The position numbers and the translations under genes are program-made. From the NCBI GenBank assembly GCA_035545735.1, contig DASZXS010000068.1, positions 1 to 64,000 of the forward strand: a DNA stretch of 64,000 nt, given 5' to 3'. The stretch is from JAJYKC01 sp035545735. GTDB lineage: Bacteria > Acidobacteriota > Terriglobia > Bryobacterales > Bryobacteraceae. Below the pieces are notes generated by a model. It searched no databases. It was not told the origin of the DNA and was given only the letters and a program-made list of their open reading frames with translations. Below, one piece after another: positions 59,105 to 64,000 of this stretch. The first letter of the stretch is position 1, and each line of letters starts with the position of its first letter.

Positions 59105-59307
59105 GCGTTTCGACCTCCCATCTTTTCGAGAAGTTTCAACAGGCCGAACATAATGATGATGGCCGGCCAGGTCTGCCGGAACGGGTATGGTCCGAAGTGG
59201 TCGATCGCACCGAGCGCGCCGATCGTGATGAGCATCACCGGTCCGCGAATCGCGGAGAACAAGGAACCGGTGTACTGATTCATCGGGGCTCCCGCAGGCG
59301 CCCCCAT
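59101..59307 (-). CDS. Small LiaI-like (DUF5668) membrane protein
   Basis: A 68-residue protein with a two-helix hairpin ('GPVMLITIGALGAIDHFG', 'FRQTWPAIIIMFGLLKLLE'), the LiaI/LiaF transmembrane pattern also present in its two neighbours. The ATG at 59307 lies seven bases after the upstream stop; a longer reading from 59361 would overlap that gene by 47 bases and is less likely. It probably interacts in the membrane with the LiaF-like partner. Confidence 0.72.
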   Translation of the reverse strand: MGAPAGAPMNQYTGSLFSAIRGPVMLITIGALGAIDHFGPYPFRQTWPAIIIMFGLLKLLEKMGGRNA

Positions 59308-59314
59308 TGGTGCG

Positions 59315-60022
59315 TTAGTGGTCCCCACGGTGCGCCTCCGAAGCGTCGCCCGAAGGGCCATTCAGTCTTTCGTACAACATATAAGCGCCTAAGCCGATCA
59401 GCGCCACCGGCCAGTACTGGATGATCTGATGGAAGTGCAGAATATCCAGATTGTTCAACAGAAACAGCGCTCCGATGGCGATCAGGATGACCGGCCCGGC
59501 CGGGAATCCGCGGCGCTCGTTATGGAGCGGCACAATGCTCGAGAACTCGTCCACGGGTATCCCCATCTGCCGCTTCCGGGCCGTGTGGTACGCCTCAAAC
59601 GCCATGTAAAACACCCAGACGCCGATTAGCATCCCGAACACGGGTTCCAACCCGCCGGCGGAGCCGGAGCTTATGATGCTGATCAACAGCCCGAGGACGA
59701 CGACGTGAATGAGGCCTTTCACGTACTGTCCGTTGTAAATCGCGCCGACGCCGGGAATTAGTCCGAGCAGAAACCCCAAACCGGGCGACGCGCTCGCATC
59801 CGCGTAGACTCGCGGGGAAGGCGGCGGAGGGTAGGGCGCCGTGTACGGAGAATACTCCGGATTCGGCCCGGGTCCGGCGGTCCCCGTCGGGTGCGAAGCG
59901 GTGCTGTGCTCTTCGCAATACACGACGTCCTGCCAGACACGCTTGCAGGCCTCGCACAAAGGCTTGCCGCAACTTCGGCAATAGGCTACAGCCTGGATCT
60001 CGGCGTGATTCGCGCAATTCAT
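59315..60022 (-). CDS. B-box zinc finger membrane protein with LiaI-like C-terminus
   Basis: A 235-residue protein. An N-terminal B-box-type zinc domain (Cys3, His6, Cys15, Cys18, Cys23, Cys26, Cys36, His39) is followed by a Pro/Thr-rich linker and about four membrane helices. The last hairpin ('GPVILIAIGALFLLNNLDI', 'IIQYWPVALIGLGAYML') is again LiaI-like. The start overlaps the anti-sigma stop by four bases. Zinc domain plus membrane hairpins suggests an adaptor between cytoplasm and membrane in this regulon. Confidence 0.8.
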   Translation of the reverse strand: MNCANHAEIQAVAYCRSCGKPLCEACKRVWQDVVYCEEHSTASHPTGTAGPGPNPEYSPYTAPYPPPPSPRVYADASASPGLGFLLGLIPGVGAIYNGQYVKGLIHVVVLGLLISIISSGSAGGLEPVFGMLIGVWVFYMAFEAYHTARKRQMGIPVDEFSSIVPLHNERRGFPAGPVILIAIGALFLLNNLDILHFHQIIQYWPVALIGLGAYMLYERLNGPSGDASEAHRGDH

Positions 60023-60633
60023 TTCTTTGGAACCCTCCCGTCTGAGTTGGGAGCCTTGTCGGCTTGAGAAGTCTTGGCTGCCGAGGAGGTATTGGGTGCG
60101 GCTCGCCGCACCGACTGCTCCTGATCGGTCCATTCCTGGAGGCGGGTCTGGATTTCAATCACCAGCCGCAGATTATCGTAATATTTCATGGCGCGATCCC
60201 ACGTGCGGTGCGCCCGGTCGTCCACGCTGCTCCAGATCTTTACCGGGTCCAGATCCGACGGGCGCAACTGCCGCGGCTCGAAGCCCGCGAATTTGGCGAG
60301 CATGGAAAACGACAGGATCGTCATCGCCATTCCCATCGCGTAGCGCGGCTGCAGCAACGAGCCCAGCCACCCGGATTTCAGCCTGCGCCAAAAGGAATTT
60401 CCCCCGGCCGCATCGCAGCCCGGTATTTCGTGCAGAATACGCGTCAGCAGTTCGGGAGGGGGAGTGGCCGCCGCCGTTCGTTCGATGAAGGACAATGCGG
60501 CCTTTACATCATTTGCCATCGCGGCGCATGCGGCGCACGAGGAGAGATGAGCCTCGAAGGAGGTCCGCTGCGCCCCGGCGAGCGTGCCGTCGAGGTAATC
60601 GCAGAGCAGAATTTCAAAATCCGCGCAGTTCAT
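60019..60633 (-). CDS. Anti-sigma factor with zinc-binding ZAS domain
   Basis: A 204-residue protein with the zf-HC2/ZAS motif HxxxCxxC at His29-Cys33-Cys36 ('EAHLSSCAACAAM'), which binds and holds the cognate ECF sigma factor. One membrane helix lies near residue 100 ('YAMGMAMTILSFSMLAKFAG'). The C-terminal part is extracytoplasmic and rich in charged and polar residues, and would be the signal-receiving side. The ATG overlaps the sigma gene stop as ATGA. Confidence 0.85.
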   Translation of the reverse strand: MNCADFEILLCDYLDGTLAGAQRTSFEAHLSSCAACAAMANDVKAALSFIERTAAATPPPELLTRILHEIPGCDAAGGNSFWRRLKSGWLGSLLQPRYAMGMAMTILSFSMLAKFAGFEPRQLRPSDLDPVKIWSSVDDRAHRTWDRAMKYYDNLRLVIEIQTRLQEWTDQEQSVRRAAPNTSSAAKTSQADKAPNSDGRVPKK

Positions 60634-61274
60634 ACTCTGGCCCCTTGCCGCTTCAAAAGGCGTGCCAACTCCGCCCGCCCGCGATTCAAACGTGATTTTA
60701 CCGTTCCTTCGGGAACGCTGAGAACTTCCGCAATCTCCCTATACTCTAGTTCCTCAATGTCGCGTAGAATAACCGTTTCCCGCAATTCCGGGGAGAGTTT
60801 CTGCAGAGCGCCCTGCAGCATCTCGCTCGCTTCGCGGCCGGCCAGAATGCCGTCCGCCCGCCCGAGGGTTGCCGTTTTCTCCTCGAGCGCCGGCATCTGG
60901 TCCTCGATCGAATCCGTCGCCCTCTCATAGCGGGTGCGGCGGTAGTGGTCGATGAGCAGGTTGCGCGTGAGGCGGGTGAGCCACACGACGAAAGAACCCT
61001 CTCCCGCGCGAAAGCTTCGCAGGTTCTTAAATACCCGGAGAAAAACCTCCTGGGTTAAGTCCTGCGCTTCGGAATCCTTATTCGTGAAGCGGTAGCAGAT
61101 AGAGAATACCCGGCGAGTGTGGGCCTTGATGAGGTCTTCCCACGCGGTCTCCTCGCCCTTGAGGCATTTCTCTACCAGCAGGCCATCGGCGTCCAAGCGA
61201 TCCCCCCATGTGCCCACGGGATAGGACGCCCGCCAAGAAGCCGTTCCCGCCGCGAGTTGTGCTGCCGTTGCCAT
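60630..61274 (-). CDS. ECF-type sigma factor (group IV)
   Basis: A 214-residue sigma factor. Region 2 (about 40-110) has 'SEAQDLTQEVFLRVFKNL' and 'VVWLTRLTRNLLIDHYRRTR'. Region 4 (about 150-205) has 'LRDIEELEYREIAEVLSVPEGTVKSRLNRGR'-type helix-turn-helix residues. There is no sigma region 1 or 3. It leads the operon sigma, anti-sigma, B-box, LiaI-like and LiaF/DUF4097. I could not find a convincing ECF-type (GGAAC) autoregulatory promoter upstream, although GGAAC does occur near 61320. Confidence 0.92.
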   Translation of the reverse strand: MATAAQLAAGTASWRASYPVGTWGDRLDADGLLVEKCLKGEETAWEDLIKAHTRRVFSICYRFTNKDSEAQDLTQEVFLRVFKNLRSFRAGEGSFVVWLTRLTRNLLIDHYRRTRYERATDSIEDQMPALEEKTATLGRADGILAGREASEMLQGALQKLSPELRETVILRDIEELEYREIAEVLSVPEGTVKSRLNRGRAELARLLKRQGARV

Positions 61275-61480
61275 GCCGCCTCGTCCAGGAAGAAAGGAAA
61301 GTGCCCGCCCGGACCGGAGTTCCGTGTCCCAGACCAGCCCTGATCCCGCTTCCTGTATGGAAAACGAAGAATTGACATTAGAAGTTCATTCCGGACCGGA
61401 ATTTCCGCCGCGGCTCCCCTCGCGGCGGAGTGTTACAGTTCAAGATACCGTAAGCGCGGGTGATGCGGTAGCATTCAAGC

Positions 61481-62533
61481 TTGTTCGAAAAAAACCGGAA
61501 ATTGATTCTGGCGGTTTTGTTTGCGGCTGTGGCGGGTTTTCTGGTCTACCGCCTCAGCCGGTCCGATTTTGCCTGGCCGCTCTTTTTTGCCGCCTTCCGC
61601 GGAGTCAACTGGTGGTGGCTGTTTCCGTCCATCGCACTGATTTATATGTCCCATTTGGGGAGGGCGATGCGCTGGGAAGTGATGCTGCGGCCCCTCCGGC
61701 AAGGTGCCAAAATTTCCGGCCTGTTCACGGCTACCATTATCGGCTTCACGGCTATCGTATTACTCGGCCGCCCCGGCGAGTTCGTCCGTCCTTATTTGAT
61801 CTCGGTCCGGGAGAAGGTTACGTTCTCCTCGCAAATGGCTGCCTGGCTGCTAGAGCGCATTTTTGACCTCCTCATGATTCTTCTGCTGTTCGGCTATGCC
61901 CTGGTAGCCGTGCCGGCCGATCGCCTTCACCTCGGCACAGGGCTACAGTGGGTCTTTCGCACAGGAGGCTACTTTTGTGCGATTATCTGCACCCTCTGTG
62001 TCGTGGTGCTGTTTGGGTTTCGCGGCTTTTCGGGCTCCGTGCGCGAGCGTCTTTCGAGCGCACTCAGCTTTCTGCCGGAGCGCTTTCGCGAACGGACCGA
62101 GCGCCTTGCGGCCAGTTTCGGAGAGGGCGCCCGCTCCACCGCCAGCACCCGGTTCCTGATTCTGCTGCTCGGACATAGCGCCTTCATCTGGGTTACGCTG
62201 GTGGCGGCTTACTTCTGCCTTTTCCGGTCGATTGAAGCAACCTCTTCGTTTCGCCTGGACCAGGTAATGATCTTCATGGGGCTGGTCGCTTTCGGCAGCG
62301 CCTTCCAGATCCCGGGCATTGGCGGAGGTTTCCAGATCGCCGCTATTCTGGTGCTAAGAGAAATCTTTGGACTCCGGCTGGAGACCGCCACAGGTCTCGC
62401 TGTGATACTCTGGGTGGCCGCGTTCTTGCCGGTGGTTCCCATCGGCTTGGTGCTGGGCTTCCGGGAAGGGTTTAACTGGCGTAAGATCAAGATGATCCAA
62501 GGTGGCCTGAACAGGACGGGTGACCGTTTATGA
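61481..62533 (+). CDS. Lysylphosphatidylglycerol synthase TM-like flippase (UPF0104/AglD family)
   Basis: A 350-residue membrane protein with seven or eight helices. Family signatures are 'HLGRAMRWEVMLRPL' after the second helix, 'LLGRPGEFVRPYLIS', 'RIFDLLMI' and 'IPGIGGGFQIAAILVL'. These proteins resemble the flippase half of MprF and are found without the tRNA-dependent synthase domain; some move polyprenyl-linked sugars or phospholipids. The start is TTG at the first possible codon after an in-frame stop, without a strong ribosome binding site. It overlaps nrdR by four bases. Confidence 0.82.
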   Translation: MFEKNRKLILAVLFAAVAGFLVYRLSRSDFAWPLFFAAFRGVNWWWLFPSIALIYMSHLGRAMRWEVMLRPLRQGAKISGLFTATIIGFTAIVLLGRPGEFVRPYLISVREKVTFSSQMAAWLLERIFDLLMILLLFGYALVAVPADRLHLGTGLQWVFRTGGYFCAIICTLCVVVLFGFRGFSGSVRERLSSALSFLPERFRERTERLAASFGEGARSTASTRFLILLLGHSAFIWVTLVAAYFCLFRSIEATSSFRLDQVMIFMGLVAFGSAFQIPGIGGGFQIAAILVLREIFGLRLETATGLAVILWVAAFLPVVPIGLVLGFREGFNWRKIKMIQGGLNRTGDRL

Positions 62534-62991
62534 TGTGTCCCTTTTGCGGGCATAAGGAAGATCGCGTCATCGACTCGCGGGAAAGCAAGGAAGGTGAGAC
62601 CGTACGGCGCCGCCGGGAATGCCTCAAGTGCGAGCGGCGTTTCACTACCTACGAGCGCACCGACGAAGTCCCGTATATGATTGTAAAGAAAGACGGCCGG
62701 CGGGAAAAATTCGAGCGCCAGAAGGTGCTTTCCGGCCTGCTCAAGGCGTGCGAAAAACGCCCCATCAGCATGGGCCGTCTGGCGGAAATTGTGGATGAAA
62801 TCGAGGCGCGCCTGGCCGACACTCCCGACCGCGAGCTGCCTGCAACCGAGGTCGGCGAAATCCTAATGGAGCGCCTTCAGGCCATCGATAAAATCGCATA
62901 TGTCCGGTTTGCCTCGGTTTACCGTGATTTTCAGGATGTGGAAGCGTTTATGAATGAGCTCCGGGCGCTGGTTTTCCACAAGAGGAGCTGA
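62530..62991 (+). CDS. nrdR: Transcriptional repressor NrdR
   Basis: A 153-residue regulator. A zinc ribbon (Cys3, Cys6, Cys31, Cys34 in 'MMCPFCGHKEDRVIDSRES' and 'RRECLKCERRFTTYE') is followed by an ATP-cone (about 45-140, 'VKKDGRREKFERQKVLSGLLKACEKRP'). NrdR senses ATP/dATP and represses ribonucleotide reductase genes, which are not in this window. The ATG overlaps the preceding stop as ATGA. Confidence 0.95.
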   Translation: MMCPFCGHKEDRVIDSRESKEGETVRRRRECLKCERRFTTYERTDEVPYMIVKKDGRREKFERQKVLSGLLKACEKRPISMGRLAEIVDEIEARLADTPDRELPATEVGEILMERLQAIDKIAYVRFASVYRDFQDVEAFMNELRALVFHKRS

Positions 62992-63004
62992 GAGATCTCC
63001 TCGA

Positions 63005-63023
63005 CGGGATACCTGGAATCCCG
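63005..63023 (+). other. Short hairpin after nrdR
   Basis: CGGGAT and ATCCCG flank a seven-base loop just downstream of the nrdR stop. It lacks a T-run, so a terminator role is uncertain. Confidence 0.35.
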
Positions 63024-63082
63024 GAGAGAAAGGGTGCTTTCGTGTAACCAAACTACAGGGAAAACATCTTTTAAATAGAGAC

Positions 63083-63111
63083 TTAACTTGATTCGCCTTC
63101 GATGCTATAAT
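63083..63111 (+). promoter_or_regulatory. Promoter before rpoD
   Basis: TTAACT (63083-63088) and a perfect TATAAT (63106-63111) are separated by 17 bases. It would leave a leader of about 130 bases before rpoD, in which I see no clear structure. Confidence 0.55.
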
Positions 63112-63248
63112 CGAGGCAGCGTTTATCGGTATCACCTCTATGGGGCGGAAGAGGTAGTGTGTCCAGAATACGGTCCAATATGTTTCCTGGCGCCGAAATA
63201 CAAAACTCAGAAAGCTAATTGCCGTCGCCGGGTAGAGTGGAGCTATTA

Positions 63249-64000
63249 GTGGATCAATTTGAAGACCAGTTCATAGGCGACAATCACGGGCCGCTTGGAA
63301 TTCCTTTCGACGAGGATCCGGGGTTTTTTCGTCCCGAGGAAGCGGGCGAGGGAGAGGACTTTCATGCGCAGCCCGTTGAGGAGTCGATCTACACCGACGA
63401 CCCGGTCCGCGTATATCTGCGGGAGATGGGCTCTGTTCCGCTGCTGACTCGCGAGGGAGAGGTCGATCTGGCCCGTCGGATGGAGCGAGGCAAGCTCCGG
63501 ATGCAAAAGGCCATCAGCCGCTCGGCTCTGGTTCAGCTCCTAACGGTGGAGATTTCGGAGAACATCCGCAAAGGCACGGTCGAGCTGGAGAGTTATGTCG
63601 ATGTCGGAGACGTGGAGGAAGGCAGCGCCGCCGATGTCAAAAAGCAAGCCGAACTGAAGCAGCAGTTGAGCGAACTGGCCGTCCTCCAGAAGAAACTGCA
63701 GCAGCTTACCGAAAAGCTGAACGCCGTCGCGCTCAGCAACAAGAAAATCCGGCGTAAATGGCAGGGTAAGGTGAATCGGGCCAAGGTGGAGATCTCTCAA
63801 GCGATCCGCCGTGCGCCGTTTCTTACCGTGCGCTGGAAGCAGTTTGGGAAAGAAATCGAGCGGGCGGTGGAGGAGACCAACCACCTGGACGCCGAGCTTC
63901 GCAAGCTGGAAGAGCGGGGCAGCGCGGCATCCCAGGCTCGCATTCGGGAGCTGCGCCGGGAGATTCGCAAACGGGAAACGGCGCTGGGGGCGCCGCTGGC
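63249..64000 (+). CDS. rpoD: Primary sigma factor RpoD, 3' part beyond the window
   Basis: About 250 residues are visible, open to the window end. An acidic N-terminal stretch is followed by region 1.2, 'DDPVRVYLREMGSVPLLTREGE', typical of primary sigma factors. A long, highly charged helical region follows (about 95-250), corresponding to the non-conserved region between 1.2 and 2.1 of RpoD. Regions 2-4 lie beyond the window. The GTG at 63249 is preceded by GGAG at a spacing of six; an in-frame GTG at 63237 is possible. It directs housekeeping transcription from the TTGACA/TATAAT promoters seen here. Confidence 0.88.
   Translation, partial: MDQFEDQFIGDNHGPLGIPFDEDPGFFRPEEAGEGEDFHAQPVEESIYTDDPVRVYLREMGSVPLLTREGEVDLARRMERGKLRMQKAISRSALVQLLTVEISENIRKGTVELESYVDVGDVEEGSAADVKKQAELKQQLSELAVLQKKLQQLTEKLNAVALSNKKIRRKWQGKVNRAKVEISQAIRRAPFLTVRWKQFGKEIERAVEETNHLDAELRKLEERGSAASQARIRELRREIRKRETALGAPL

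Noticed and set aside
61310..61330. GGAAC-like ECF promoter upstream of the sigma factor gene
   Set aside because: No matching -10 at the right spacing; too weak to list.
61357..61480. Possible short gene starting at the ATG near 61357, plus strand
   Set aside because: It runs on into a different frame of the flippase gene, has no domain, and no ribosome binding site or promoter that I can support.
1..64000. CRISPR arrays, insertion sequences, prophage or integrase genes
   Set aside because: No regularly spaced repeats, transposase or integrase reading frames, or att-like repeats were seen.

Overview
The window is a GC-rich bacterial chromosome segment carrying housekeeping and accessory genes. 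There is no phage, no insertion sequence, no CRISPR array and no recognisable tRNA or rRNA gene. The mix of families points to an Acidobacteriota member of the Bryobacterales/Solibacter type: DUF1501/PSD1 planctomycete-type cytochrome genes, a mycobacterial Sdh1-like succinate dehydrogenase, carboxypeptidase-regulatory-like secreted proteins, FecR and BON proteins, and a LiaF/DUF4097 stress operon. This placement is inferred from gene content, not from a search.

Layout. 1-5.7 kb: the end of a DUF697 protein, then a complete minus-strand isc operon (iscR-iscS-iscU-iscA-hscB-hscA) for Fe-S cluster assembly, with a clear sigma70-type promoter. 5.8-14.3 kb: polyprenyl glycosylphosphotransferase, hrpB helicase, a CxxCxxCC protein, alanine aminotransferase, a GNAT protein and an MGDG-synthase-like glycosyltransferase. 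14.4-25.7 kb: BON lipoprotein, secreted lactonase, PAP2 phosphatase, proline dehydrogenase, class A penicillin-binding protein, DUF4159, PIG-L deacetylase, HAD phosphatase, and a tlpA-glcD pair. 25.8-28.7 kb: two tandem 6-pyruvoyl-tetrahydropterin-synthase paralogues with folE, then a small-gene cluster with a LysW-like zinc ribbon bearing a long acidic tail and two secreted beta-sandwich proteins. 28.7-32.4 kb: deoC-rsbU-lysA operon. 32.7-36.6 kb: sdhCAB-type complex with a Cys/His-rich membrane anchor. 36.6-37.8 kb: a RES-Xre toxin-antitoxin pair with its own promoter and palindrome. 37.8-41.1 kb: aroK, glycerate kinase and glpD, tightly coupled. 41.2-45.9 kb: LON-domain protein, HAD hydrolase, a PBP-ybaK-carbonic anhydrase operon and an SDR. 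46.1-47.3 kb: a FecR protein followed by a structured terminator region.

47.4-57.0 kb is a six-gene minus-strand operon (DUF1501, PSD1, cytochrome-WD40, PPC/IPT protein, ManA-like cupin, sugar epimerase) whose genes nearly all overlap. 57.1-61.3 kb holds a DinB protein and an ECF sigma, anti-sigma, zinc-ribbon membrane protein, LiaI-like and DUF4097 operon. 61.5-64 kb holds an LPG-synthase-like flippase, nrdR and the 5' part of rpoD, cut by the window end.

Most directions are organised as short operons with ATGA/GTGA/TTGA overlaps. Several plus-strand genes have a -10-like hexamer only 6-11 bases before the start codon, suggesting leaderless mRNAs. The most unusual items are the LysW-like acidic protein, the Cys-less PTPS paralogue next to a Cys-containing one, the possible membrane Fe-S ligand set in SdhC, and the coupling of the DUF1501/PSD1 cassette to sugar-isomerising enzymes.
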